A stretch of 64,000 bases of DNA from Tistrella mobilis (lineage in GTDB: Bacteria > Pseudomonadota > Alphaproteobacteria > Tistrellales > Tistrellaceae): assembly GCF_041468085.1 (NCBI RefSeq), contig NZ_CP121015.1, positions 186,001-250,000 on the forward strand, given 5' to 3'. The notes beneath the pieces were generated by a model. It was not told where the DNA came from. It saw nothing but the letters and a program-made list of their open reading frames with translations, and did no database searches. Shown in pieces: positions 16,416 to 24,557 of this stretch. The position numbers were made by a program, and so were the translations under genes. The first letter of the stretch is position 1; each line of letters starts with the position of its first letter.

Positions 16416-18284
16416 ATGGGCGCGGTGACGCATGCGTTCCGGCTGCTCCGCCGCCTGCTGGCTTTTGCCGGCGGGCGGCGCTATCGGTTGTGGCTGGCGG
16501 TGGGGCTGGCGGCCCTGGCCGCGATCACCGGGCTTGCGCCCGCGGTCGCGGTGGGCCGGGCGGTGGCGATCGCGGCAGACCCTGACGCCATGGCCGCGAC
16601 CGGCCTGGCCGGCCCGGTGCTGCTGTTGATCCTGGCCATGCCCGCGCGCTGGATCCTGATGCTGGCGGCAAGCGGCCTGTCGCATGCCGTCGCCTATGAC
16701 GTGATCCACGGCTTCCGGCTGGCGGTGGTCGAGGCGCTGGGCCGGCTGCCGCTGGCCCGGATCGGCGCCGAGGGCTCGGGCGCCCTGCGCAAGGCGCTGC
16801 ACGAGGATCTGGACCGGATCGAGCTGGTGGTCGGCCATCAGACGGTCGACGCGGCCGGCGCCGTTGCCGCCCCCCTGGCGGCGGTGGCGCTGATCGCCTG
16901 GATCGACCCGGTGATGGCGCTGGCCGCCGTGGTCACCCTGCCGGTGGCCGTCTGGTTCCAGAAGGCGATGTGGCGCGGCATCGACGATGTGGTGCTGCGC
17001 TATGTGATGGCGGCCGCGGCGATGAACGGCGCCGTGGTCGAACATATCCGCGGCATGGCGGTGGTGAAATCGGTCGCCGGGCGGGGCGGTTCGGTGGGCG
17101 GGACCGCCGCGAAGGTGCGAGCTTATGGCGCGGCCATGACCGCCATGGGGGCCGCGATCACCGGCCGCTGGACCGGCTTTCGCGTGGCGCTGGGGGCCGG
17201 GCTTGCGGTCATGCTGCCGGTGGCGCTGTGGCGCCATGCGGCGGGCGCCATCACCCTGCCCGACATGGTGCTGGTGCTGATGGCCGGGATCGGCATCGCG
17301 CAGCCGCTGCTGGCCCTGACCACGCTCGCCTCTCTGCTCAAGCTGCTGGAGGCGGGGCTGGCGGCACCGCTGGCGCTGATCGACACGCCGGTCGCCGCCG
17401 GGCGGCGCGACCTGCCGGCGGGGCTGGAGCCGCGGCTCCGCTACCAGTCGGTCGGGCTGGACCGGGGCGGACGGGCGGTGCTCGACGATGTCTGCGTCGA
17501 GGTGCCGCCCGGCGGTTTCGTGGCCCTGGTGGGGCCGAGCGGCGCCGGCAAGACCAGCCTGGCCGAAATGGCCGCGCGCTTCACCGACCCCGATCGCGGC
17601 CGGGTGACGATCGGCGGCGTGGATCTGGCCGGGCTGGAGCCCGAGGCGGTGGGGCAGCTGGTGTCGATCCTGACCCAGGAGGTGCAGCTGCTGAACGACA
17701 GTGCCGCCGGCAATCTGCGCCTGGCCCGCCCGGAGGCGACCCCGGCGGAGATGGCCGCGGCCGCGCGCGCCGCCGGCATTCACGAGGTGATCATGCGCCT
17801 GCCCGAGGGCTACGACACGCCGCTGGGCGAACGCGGCCAGCGGCTGTCGGGCGGAGAGCGCCAGCGCCTGGCGCTGGCCCGGGCCCTGCTGCGCGAGGCA
17901 CCGGTGCTGGTGCTGGACGAGGCGACGGCCCATGCCGACCCCGAGACCGAGGCGGCGATCCTGGCGGCGCTTCGCCGCCTGCGCGGGCGCACGACCATCC
18001 TTGTGGTCGCCCATCGCCTGGCCACCATCGCCGATGCCGACCGGATCGTGGTGCTGGCGGGCGGCCGGGTGGCCGATCAGGGCCGGCATGACGAATTGCT
18101 GGCGCGCTGCCCGCTTTATGCGGAGATGTGGCGGACGGAGACGGCGGCGCGCGGCTGGCGGTTGCGGGCCAGAGACGGGATGGCCAGAGACGGGATGGCC
18201 AGAGACGGGGCGGCCAGCGACGGGATGGCCAGAGACGGGGCGGCCAGCGACGGGATGGCCGGAGAGGGGGAGGGCCGGCCATGA
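16416..18284 (+). CDS. ABC transporter half, IrtA/YbtP-like (siderophore import, exporter fold)
   Basis: A 622-aa protein with an N-terminal six-helix exporter-type membrane domain (about 15-315) and an ABC domain (about 340-575): Walker A GPSGAGKTS, Q-loop SILTQEVQLL, signature LSGGERQRLALARAL, Walker B VLVLDEATAHADPE, H-loop VVAHRL. The ATAHADPE D-loop is the form seen in IrtA/YbtP halves. These form heterodimers that, despite the exporter fold, import ferric thiazoline or mycobactin-type siderophores. It starts 10 bp after the TonB receptor and overlaps the second half by ATGA, so receptor and transporter form one operon. The last ~35 residues are a repeat-encoded MARDG/AASDG tail absent from the family and are probably dispensable. 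Confidence 0.88.
   Translation: MGAVTHAFRLLRRLLAFAGGRRYRLWLAVGLAALAAITGLAPAVAVGRAVAIAADPDAMAATGLAGPVLLLILAMPARWILMLAASGLSHAVAYDVIHGFRLAVVEALGRLPLARIGAEGSGALRKALHEDLDRIELVVGHQTVDAAGAVAAPLAAVALIAWIDPVMALAAVVTLPVAVWFQKAMWRGIDDVVLRYVMAAAAMNGAVVEHIRGMAVVKSVAGRGGSVGGTAAKVRAYGAAMTAMGAAITGRWTGFRVALGAGLAVMLPVALWRHAAGAITLPDMVLVLMAGIGIAQPLLALTTLASLLKLLEAGLAAPLALIDTPVAAGRRDLPAGLEPRLRYQSVGLDRGGRAVLDDVCVEVPPGGFVALVGPSGAGKTSLAEMAARFTDPDRGRVTIGGVDLAGLEPEAVGQLVSILTQEVQLLNDSAAGNLRLARPEATPAEMAAAARAAGIHEVIMRLPEGYDTPLGERGQRLSGGERQRLALARALLREAPVLVLDEATAHADPETEAAILAALRRLRGRTTILVVAHRLATIADADRIVVLAGGRVADQGRHDELLARCPLYAEMWRTETAARGWRLRARDGMARDGMARDGAASDGMARDGAASDGMAGEGEGRP
18167..18271 (+). repeat. 15-bp minisatellite at the 3' end of the first ABC gene, about 6.5 copies
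   Basis: Consecutive 15-bp units of the type ggccagagacgggat and ggccagcgacgggat run from 18167 to the last, diverged copy at 18257-18271. They encode the pentapeptides MARDG and AASDG. The array sits directly before the overlapping start codon of the next gene, so copy number changes the tail of the first subunit without touching the reading frame. Confidence 0.9.
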
Positions 18285-20056
18285 TGTTTGCGGCGGTGAA
18301 ACTGGTGCTCGATCAGGCCCCGGCGGCCGACCGCCGGCGGCTCTGGCGCGGCATCGCCTGGACGGTGGCCGAGGGGCTGGCCGCGGCGGTTCCCTTCCTG
18401 GTGCTCTACCAGGCGGTTGCGGATGCCGTGGCCGGCCCCCTGGAGGGGGCGGAGATCGCGGGCGTCGCCGCGGCGATGGTGGCGGCACTGGCCGTGCAGT
18501 GGATCTGCGGCCGGCACGCCGGCCACGAGGTTCACGGCGCGGTCTATGCGATGACCGCAGAGCTGCGCCTGCGGCTGCTCGACCATCTGGGCCGGCTGCC
18601 TCTGGGCCTGTTCGTCGACCGGCGGGTGGGCGATCTGGCCGATGCCGCCACCGACAAGGTCCAGCTGCTGGAACAGATGCTGACCCAGGCGCTGGGGCAG
18701 CTGGTGGCGATGATCGCGGTGCCGGCTGTGGTGCTGGCCCTGGTGCTGGCGATCGATCCGCTTTCGGCGCTGATCCTGGCGGCGGGGCCGCCGGCCGGCC
18801 TGATCGCCAGCCGCTGGCTGGAACGCGCCTTTACCGGCGGGGCCACGCGCCGCCTGGCGGTGGCCGCAGAGGCCGGCGCCCTGCTGGTGGAACATGTCCA
18901 GGCGCTGAAGGCGATCCGGATCTTTGCCGCCGGCCGCGCCCGCGAAGGCCGGGTCGCCGCCGCTTTCGGCCGGCTGCGCGACCTGTCGATCGGGGTGGAG
19001 ATGCGGGCCGGCATCGCCCTCGGCCTGTTCGCGGTGATGACGGAGCTTGCCTTCGTCGTGCTGGTGGCGGTGGATCTGGAGCGCAGGCTGGCGGGCGGTC
19101 TCGGCCTCGCCGGTTTTGCGACCCTGATGATCCTGGCGATGCGCTGGTATGACGCGCTGACCCGGGCCGCGGTCCATCGGGTGCAGATGCTCTATATGGG
19201 CCGGGGGGCCGAACGGGTGCAGGCGCTGCTGGCGCTGCCGCCGATGCCGGTTCTGCCGGGCCCCGGCGCGGCGGGTGGCGCCCTGCCGGTGCTGCCCGAC
19301 CGGCCGGACATCCGGCTGGAGGCGGTGTGTTTCGGTTATGCCGGCCCCCGGGGACCGATGGTGCTGGAGGACGTCTCGCTCACCGTGCCGGCCGGCAGTT
19401 TCACGGCCCTGGTCGGCGCCTCGGGGGCCGGGAAGTCGACGCTGGTGGAGCTGATCGCCCGCTTCCACGACGTCACCGCCGGCCGGATCCTGCTTGGCGG
19501 CGTCGATATCCGCCATCTGCCGCCCGAAAGCCTGGCGGCGCGGATCTCCATGGTGTTTCAGGACGTCTGGCTGTTCGATCTCAGCATCCGCGACAATATT
19601 CGTCTGGGTCGCCCCGGCGCGACGGATGCCGAGGTGGAAGGCGCCGCCCGCGCAGCCGCGGCCCACGACTTCATCGCGGCCCTGCCCGAAGGTTATGACA
19701 CACGGGCGGGCGAGGGCGGCCAGCGCCTCTCGGGCGGGGAGCGTCAGCGGATCTCGATCGCCCGTGCCCTGCTGGCCGATGCGCCGGTCCTGCTGCTCGA
19801 CGAGGCGACGGCGGCGCTCGACGCCGCCAACGCCGCCGCGGTGCAGGCCGGGCTCGACAGCCTGGTGCGGGACCGCACGCTGGTGGTGATCGCCCACAGC
19901 CTGGCCAGCGTCACCGCCGCCGACCAGATCGTGGTCCTGGACCAGGGCCGCATCGTGGAGCGCGGCCGCCACCAGGAGCTTCTGGCCCTCGGCGGCCGCT
20001 ATGCGGCACTCTGGCGGGCGGAGCGGGTGGCCGCGGAACGGGCGGCGGCGGAATAG
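18281..20056 (+). CDS. ABC transporter half, IrtB/YbtQ-like
   Basis: A 591-aa partner of the preceding gene. ATG 18281 overlaps its stop as ATGA. The exporter-type membrane domain covers about 15-310 and the ABC domain about 345-575: Walker A GASGAGKST, the Q-loop stretch ISMVFQDVWLFDLSIRDNIR, signature LSGGERQRISIARAL, Walker B VLLLDEATAALD, H-loop VIAHSL. The VFQDVWLFD and GERQRISIARALL signatures are typical of IrtB/YbtQ halves. Function by family: heterodimeric import of ferric siderophore across the inner membrane, with iron sometimes released by a partner. The gene ends flush against the convergent maleate isomerase with no spacer. Confidence 0.88.
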   Translation: MMFAAVKLVLDQAPAADRRRLWRGIAWTVAEGLAAAVPFLVLYQAVADAVAGPLEGAEIAGVAAAMVAALAVQWICGRHAGHEVHGAVYAMTAELRLRLLDHLGRLPLGLFVDRRVGDLADAATDKVQLLEQMLTQALGQLVAMIAVPAVVLALVLAIDPLSALILAAGPPAGLIASRWLERAFTGGATRRLAVAAEAGALLVEHVQALKAIRIFAAGRAREGRVAAAFGRLRDLSIGVEMRAGIALGLFAVMTELAFVVLVAVDLERRLAGGLGLAGFATLMILAMRWYDALTRAAVHRVQMLYMGRGAERVQALLALPPMPVLPGPGAAGGALPVLPDRPDIRLEAVCFGYAGPRGPMVLEDVSLTVPAGSFTALVGASGAGKSTLVELIARFHDVTAGRILLGGVDIRHLPPESLAARISMVFQDVWLFDLSIRDNIRLGRPGATDAEVEGAARAAAAHDFIAALPEGYDTRAGEGGQRLSGGERQRISIARALLADAPVLLLDEATAALDAANAAAVQAGLDSLVRDRTLVVIAHSLASVTAADQIVVLDQGRIVERGRHQELLALGGRYAALWRAERVAAERAAAE

Positions 20057-20809
20057 TCAGCCGGCCGCGGCCTCTGCGACGAGCGGCCCCGGCTCGTAAC
20101 CGAGCCGGCGGAGCATGCTGCGTGCGGTGCATTCGGCGGTGGAGGTGACCGGCTTGCCGAGCCTGCGCCCTGCCGCCGCCAGCACGTCGAAACTGGGCAT
20201 CTGGACACAGGCCGACATCACCACGCAGTCGGCCGCCCGGGTGTCGAGCCCGTCGAGGGCGGCAAGCAGCCGCTCGCCCGGGATGCGGCCGACCTCCTGA
20301 TTGTCGGTCACGCCGAAATTGCGGTAGTCGATCACCTCGATGCCCTCGGCCGCGACATAATCGGCGACGATCCGGGCCAGGCCGTCGGCATAGGGCATCA
20401 GCAGCGACACCCGCCGATGGCCCAGGCGGGTGAGTTCGTCGCACAGCGCGCCGGCCGAGGTCACCACCGGAAAGGGCCGGCCGCCTTCGGCGGCAATGGC
20501 GCCGAGGGCGGCCTCGGAACTGCGGTGATAGCCCGGACCCATCGCCATGATCGCGACCAGGCAGGCATAGCCGGCGACGTCGATCGGTGCGTCGGAGAGT
20601 TCCGCGGCGCAGCGGCGGCTGTCGGCATCCATCGCCGCCAGCTCGTCGAGGGTGACATGCTTCATGCGCATGCGCGAGGCGTGGAACGTGAAGCGCAGAT
20701 CGTCGCGCGCCGCCGACCAGCGGTTCAGGAAGGCGGGGATCTCGGTCTCCATGGTGGTGTTGGAGCTTGGCACGATCTGGCCGATCCGGTGGATCCTGGA
20801 GGTGGTCAT
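20057..20809 (-). CDS. Maleate cis-trans isomerase (Asp/Glu racemase superfamily)
   Basis: A 250-aa cytosolic enzyme. The N-terminal IVPSSNTTMETEIP loop, with Asn and Thr flanking where the first catalytic Cys would be in racemases, and the later SACVQMPS with the catalytic Cys, are hallmarks of maleate isomerases and related arylmalonate decarboxylases. Reaction by family: maleate to fumarate through a covalent cysteine adduct. This would be the last step of a gentisate- or nicotinate-type ring-cleavage pathway. It is divergent from the TetR gene at 20952, separated by 142 bp. The conserved N-terminal Asn-Thr and the single Cys motif favour isomerase over decarboxylase, but the substrate is not proven. 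Confidence 0.82.
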   Translation of the reverse strand: MTTSRIHRIGQIVPSSNTTMETEIPAFLNRWSAARDDLRFTFHASRMRMKHVTLDELAAMDADSRRCAAELSDAPIDVAGYACLVAIMAMGPGYHRSSEAALGAIAAEGGRPFPVVTSAGALCDELTRLGHRRVSLLMPYADGLARIVADYVAAEGIEVIDYRNFGVTDNQEVGRIPGERLLAALDGLDTRAADCVVMSACVQMPSFDVLAAAGRRLGKPVTSTAECTARSMLRRLGYEPGPLVAEAAAG

Positions 20810-20951
20810 CGGTCATCCTTCACAGGCTGAGGGTGGCGGAAGGTCAGACATCGCCGCAGGGTTTCTGACGCAGATGCAGGAAAGGCGATGCGTGTGTGCG
20901 GCGCGGCGTGATAGGAAGGAAGCAGTCATCGAAGAGGAGAGAGGCAGGCGT
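20810..20951. promoter_or_regulatory. Divergent control region, maleate isomerase / TetR
   Basis: A 142-bp spacer between divergent starts. GAGGAGAGAGG at 20933-20943 is the ribosome-binding site for the TetR gene. No convincing -35/-10 pair or clean palindrome was visible. Autoregulation by the adjacent TetR protein is the usual arrangement and is inferred only from layout. Confidence 0.5.
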
Positions 20952-21710
20952 ATGGCCAGGACGGCGAAGGCCGGGACGAACGGGACGCCCGAGGCGCCTG
21001 AGACGCAGACAACCGATGCGCCGCGCGACATGCGCAAGGCGCTGGTCGAGAAGCAGATCATGGAGCAGGCCTGCATCCTGTTCGCCCGCAAGGGCTTCGA
21101 CGGCACCACGCTGACCGATGTCGCCGATGCCGTCGGCCTGACCCGCGCTGCGGTCTATTACTACTTCCGCAACAAGGAGGCGCTGCTGGAGGCGATCGTG
21201 GTCGAGGCGACCGCGGCGCCGCTGGCGGAAAGCGCCGCCTGGCGCGAAACCGCGCCCGAAGATCCGGTCGAACGGCTGCGCAGCTTCGTCGAGATGCGGG
21301 TGCGGGGCGTGCTCGCCCGCCAGCTCAAGATGCGGATGATCCAGGTGACCGAGGCCGTGCTGCCGCCCGACATGGCCGAACGCCATACCGAGGCCAGACG
21401 GCGGGTGCTGGCGGAATACCGCGCCATCCTGCGCGAGGGCATGGAGGCGGGGGCATTCCGGGCGCAGGACGAACGTGTGGCGGCACTCGCGATCATCGGC
21501 ATGGTGAACTGGACGGTGAACTGGTTCTCTCCCGGCCGCGGGGCCGAGCTTGCGGCGGTGGCGCGCCAGATCGCCGACATGGCGGTCCAGTCGGTGATCT
21601 CGCCGCGCAGCGAGCGCAACCGGCTGTCGGATCCGAAAACCGCGCTGGCGGCGCTGCGCGACGATGTCGAACAGCTGGCCCTGCTGCTTGCCACCGATCA
21701 AAAGGCCTGA
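20952..21710 (+). CDS. TetR-family regulator (first of two paralogs)
   Basis: A 252-aa regulator. ATG 20952 follows a purine-rich GAGGAGAGAGGCAGG. The N-terminal helix-turn-helix is clear: ACILFARKGFDGTTLTDVAD, then VGLTRAAVYYYFRNKEALLEA (residues about 40-80), followed by a helical ligand domain. It is a close relative of the TetR protein at 27566, sharing FARKGFDGT, LTD-ADAVGL, RAA-YYYF and NKEALLEAIV. It is divergent from the maleate isomerase and convergent with the catabolic operon, so it probably represses one of these until an aromatic acid or CoA ester binds. The ligand is unknown. Confidence 0.88.
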   Translation: MARTAKAGTNGTPEAPETQTTDAPRDMRKALVEKQIMEQACILFARKGFDGTTLTDVADAVGLTRAAVYYYFRNKEALLEAIVVEATAAPLAESAAWRETAPEDPVERLRSFVEMRVRGVLARQLKMRMIQVTEAVLPPDMAERHTEARRRVLAEYRAILREGMEAGAFRAQDERVAALAIIGMVNWTVNWFSPGRGAELAAVARQIADMAVQSVISPRSERNRLSDPKTALAALRDDVEQLALLLATDQKA

Positions 21711-21738
21711 CGCCGGGGGGAGGGACCGGCGCCAGGCA

Positions 21739-21761
21739 CCCCCTTCCGGGATGGAAGGGGG
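21739..21761. terminator. Hairpin between convergent TetR gene and catabolic operon
   Basis: A 9-bp perfect stem (cccccttcc / ggaaggggg) with a 5-nt loop lies between the converging stop codons at 21710 and 21770. It can serve both strands. There is no T-run on either side, so efficiency is uncertain. Confidence 0.5.
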
Positions 21762-21769
21762 AAGAGGTG

Positions 21770-22030
21770 TCAGAGCGGCTGGTTGGTGCCGATGACCGTG
21801 ACGGTGTCGCGGCCCCATTCGACGACTTCGCCGTCCAGGCCGCCGGTGAACATCCCGTACCAGAGAGCGGGCTTCATCCCCAATGCCTTGCGTTCGAACG
21901 TCATCGGACCATCGGTTTCGATCATCCAGTAGCCCTTGCGGGGCTCGGAGATGCGATAGCCGTCACGGCCGCGCGACACGTCGACCAGCGGCCTGAATTC
22001 AGGCACATCCACAACATAAAGACGGGGCAT
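21770..22030 (-). CDS. 86-aa protein of unknown function, last gene of the catabolic operon
   Basis: It starts MPRLYVVDVPEFRPLVDVSR and its start codon overlaps the stop of the VOC gene by one base (TGATG), so it is translated in the same operon. It is not hydrophobic and has no signal peptide. It is rich in Tyr, Trp and Gly and ends VIGTNQPL. Predicted mixed beta strands could form a small barrel. I do not recognise a family. Strict coupling to the ring-cleavage-type enzyme suggests a small subunit, ferredoxin-free accessory or stabiliser of that enzyme (inference). Confidence 0.7.
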   Translation of the reverse strand: MPRLYVVDVPEFRPLVDVSRGRDGYRISEPRKGYWMIETDGPMTFERKALGMKPALWYGMFTGGLDGEVVEWGRDTVTVIGTNQPL

Positions 22031-22734
22031 CACGCTTCCTCCAGCCAGGCGTCGACCAGGGCGGCCTTGCGCCGCCACACGGCATCGATATCGGTCATCC
22101 GCGTGCCGGAGGCGCGGGCGGCGTCTTCAAGCTCGATGGCGGCACGCAATGTCAGCTCGGCGTCCTCGGCATCGATCCGTTCGATCGCGCGCAGACGCAG
22201 CGTCACCTCCAGCGGATAACCGTTCGGGTCGAGGAAATAGATCGATTCGATACCTTCATGCCGGGTATAGGGCGAAACGATGATGCCCCGGGCCTCCAGC
22301 GTATTCTTCCAGCGCTCCAGCTCCTCGCGGCTCTCCACCCCCCATGCGGTGTGGGTGGCCGCATAGAAATAGTGGTCTTCGGACATGTACTTCTCGGGCC
22401 GGTCGGTCCCGATATAGTAGAAGAAGGCGATGGTCGCACCATTGCCGGCATCGAAGAAGAAGTGCAGGAAGTCGGGATGGTTCTGCTGGCCCCAGCCGCG
22501 GGCGCTGATCGTGTGGATCAGCTTCAGGCCCAGGATGTCGCGGTAGAAGGTCACCGTCTCGCGCAGCTTCCAGGTGGGGCGGGCGGTGTGGTCGACACCG
22601 TGCAGGCAGAGCTGCACCCCGTCTTCCGCGGCAGGCTTCAGGGCCGAGACCTGGATGCCCTCGGTCCGGAAGGCGCGGTTCGTTGAGAAGGCCGTGTCCT
22701 GACGTGCCTTCTTGTGGATGATGTCAGCGGTCAT
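22030..22734 (-). CDS. VOC-fold protein, probable extradiol-type dioxygenase
   Basis: A 234-aa protein. ATG 22734 follows AGAGGACC; a longer frame upstream lacks a ribosome-binding site. Core residues 35-160 show the vicinal-oxygen-chelate pattern: LHGVDHTA opening strand with His, ETVTFYRDILGLKLIHTISA, a second histidine in AATHTAWGVES, and a C-terminal glutamate in NGYPLEVTLR. The His-His-Glu set is what extradiol dioxygenases and glyoxalases use to bind iron or another divalent metal. A helical extension follows. Placed beside a CoA-thioester hydroxylase and thioesterase, it is the most likely ring-cleaving enzyme of the operon. Its substrate, possibly gentisate-like, is inference. Confidence 0.75.
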   Translation of the reverse strand: MTADIIHKKARQDTAFSTNRAFRTEGIQVSALKPAAEDGVQLCLHGVDHTARPTWKLRETVTFYRDILGLKLIHTISARGWGQQNHPDFLHFFFDAGNGATIAFFYYIGTDRPEKYMSEDHYFYAATHTAWGVESREELERWKNTLEARGIIVSPYTRHEGIESIYFLDPNGYPLEVTLRLRAIERIDAEDAELTLRAAIELEDAARASGTRMTDIDAVWRRKAALVDAWLEEA

Positions 22735-22759
22735 CTGAACGGTCCTCTTCTGGACGGGG

Positions 22760-24028
22760 TCAGGCAAAGCCCTTGTCGGACAGCCATGCCGCGATGGCAT
22801 CGCCGGCCACGATCTGCCCGTTGGGCCGGGCCGGATCGACGGCGCGCCCGTGATGGTTGCCGTGAACGCGCAGCCTGGATTTGTCGTCGCTGCCGATCAG
22901 GCCGAACAGATGTCCGGCATCGGCCGGGAACACGCTGTTGTCGCCGGTGTATTCCACCATCAGCACCGGTTGGCCGATATCGGGCGCGCAGGCCTCCATC
23001 GAGGCGTTGGTGGAAAAGGCCGACCAGTTCGACAGCCAGCTTTCCGGCGTGCAGACCCGGGCGAAGCCGACCGAGCCGTAATTGCTGACCACCTGATTGG
23101 CGCCCCAGAGCGTGCCATAGGCGCGGTCGGACGGGTCGAGCGACAGGTCGAAACAGCGCGGATCGGCATCGGTGCGCCAGACCTGGAAGATCGGCGAGAA
23201 GGCGGCGAGGATGGCGTCCGCGCGTCCGCCGCCGGCCTTGGCGGCGCTGCGCGCCGCGGCCTTGCGGGCAAGCAGCGCCCTGGCCCTCTCGTCGATGCGC
23301 CGCACCCGCGCCGCCTGGGCCGCACGATACCGGGACAGAAATTCCGGGCTGTAGGACGATGAGTCCGGTGCCGGCCGGAAGCCGTTGTCGGGGGAGAAGG
23401 GATCGAGCGCCGGATCGATCGAGAGGGGATCGTCCTCGTCGGTCACCGACGGGTCGATGCAGGCGAGCAGCAGCGCCCCCTGGCCCAGATGCGACGAGAC
23501 CAGGATCACGCCGTCGGGCGGCGGCATCGACGCCCGGTCCAGACCGGTGGGCCGGCCGGCGGGCGAACGGGCGATGCGGTCTTCGGGGGCGCGGGCGGAT
23601 TGCTGGCAGTAATAGGCGGCAAGCGGTCCGCCCCCTGAGATGCCGAGCAGCACGGTCTGCGCGTAGCCGGCCTGGCGGCGCAGGAAATCCTGGCCGGCCG
23701 CCATGTCGTGCAGCGCGGTTTCGTGCTCCAGCCGGATGTCGTTGCCCGGGCTGCGCGACCCTTGGACCCAGACCGCGACACCGGCCGCGAGCAGGTCGGG
23801 CACGATGTACTGGGTGACGCCCATTTCCCGCGGATGCATCAGGCAGACCACGCTCCGCTCGGCCCCGCGGCGGAACAGGAAGCCGGTGACGGGCGCGCCG
23901 TCGGCGGTGGTGAGCGCATGGGCGGTCATCTGCGTGCCGGCCGGCAGCCGCGCCGGATCCCATGTGGTGCCGCGCAGCCCGGCCGTGGTGGTGGCCTGGC
24001 GGCGGAGAGCCGTGTCGGGACTGGTCAT
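22760..24028 (-). CDS. Alpha/beta-hydrolase of about 420 aa
   Basis: A 422-aa protein starting MTSPDTALRR. The fold is indicated by the oxyanion/strand region SVVCLMHPREMG, the nucleophile elbow LLGISGGGPLAAYYC (Ser in G-I-S-G-G) and, near the C-terminus, VLMVEYTGDNSVFPADAGH (acid) and VHGNHHGRA (histidine). It is longer than typical C-C hydrolases because of a helical lid around 190-320. No signal peptide. Neighbours suggest that it cleaves a ring-opened product or an ester/thioester intermediate; the exact reaction cannot be read from sequence. It is 25 bp upstream of the VOC gene and 7 bp downstream of the thioesterase. Confidence 0.78.
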   Translation of the reverse strand: MTSPDTALRRQATTTAGLRGTTWDPARLPAGTQMTAHALTTADGAPVTGFLFRRGAERSVVCLMHPREMGVTQYIVPDLLAAGVAVWVQGSRSPGNDIRLEHETALHDMAAGQDFLRRQAGYAQTVLLGISGGGPLAAYYCQQSARAPEDRIARSPAGRPTGLDRASMPPPDGVILVSSHLGQGALLLACIDPSVTDEDDPLSIDPALDPFSPDNGFRPAPDSSSYSPEFLSRYRAAQAARVRRIDERARALLARKAAARSAAKAGGGRADAILAAFSPIFQVWRTDADPRCFDLSLDPSDRAYGTLWGANQVVSNYGSVGFARVCTPESWLSNWSAFSTNASMEACAPDIGQPVLMVEYTGDNSVFPADAGHLFGLIGSDDKSRLRVHGNHHGRAVDPARPNGQIVAGDAIAAWLSDKGFA

Positions 24029-24035
24029 GCGGGGA

Positions 24036-24557
24036 TCATCCCTTCGCGAACCGCGTGGCGGGGGAAAGCTTGTGCAGGATTCCGGGAATCGGGCTGGAGC
24101 GCGCGGCATAGGCGTCGAGCGCGGCACGGATCTCCGGCGGCACCGGCACGGCGATGGTGCGGTCGTCTGCCGAAACATGAATCGACGTCATCCGGCCGAG
24201 GAAGACCGGGCGGGCGTCGTCGACCCGCCGGGCGGCGATCAGCAGATGCACGGTATGGGCGCCCGTGCCCGCCGGATGAACTTCCATGTCGAACTGGTCG
24301 CCGGGCCAGAGCGAACTCAGAAACTCCAGCTCCAGCCCCTTGCCGGGGGCGCGGTGGCTGATGCCCGGCGGCAGGGCCGGCTTCAGCACGTGCTCGCCGA
24401 ACAGGTGACAGGCATCCAGCATGTAGAGCGGGAAATGGCCGGCATAGACCACGCCGGCCGGGTCACAATCCGACCAGCGGGCGGCGCGGCGGACGACGAA
24501 GGGTCGCAGAGAGACGACACCTTCCTGGGCCGGGGGGACGGTCTCATGGGCGGTCAT
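24036..24557 (-). CDS. 4-hydroxybenzoyl-CoA-type hotdog thioesterase
   Basis: A 173-aa single hotdog domain. The active-site stretch RWSDCDPAGVVYAGHFPLYM has the Asp of the 4HBT family (D-x-x-G-x-V-Y). The remaining strands (LELEFLSSLWPGDQFDMEV, VHLLIAARRV, RPVFLGRMTSIHV) complete the fold. Family reaction: hydrolysis of an aryl-CoA or acyl-CoA to the free acid and CoA. It overlaps the upstream monooxygenase stop by ATGA, so it is made with that enzyme and presumably releases its hydroxylated aryl-CoA product. Confidence 0.85.
   Translation of the reverse strand: MTAHETVPPAQEGVVSLRPFVVRRAARWSDCDPAGVVYAGHFPLYMLDACHLFGEHVLKPALPPGISHRAPGKGLELEFLSSLWPGDQFDMEVHPAGTGAHTVHLLIAARRVDDARPVFLGRMTSIHVSADDRTIAVPVPPEIRAALDAYAARSSPIPGILHKLSPATRFAKG

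Noticed and set aside
13170-18488. Very long minus-strand open frame opposite the receptor and ABC genes
   Set aside because: Pro/Arg/Gly/His-rich translation typical of antisense frames in GC-rich coding DNA; the plus strand encodes well-recognised proteins throughout.
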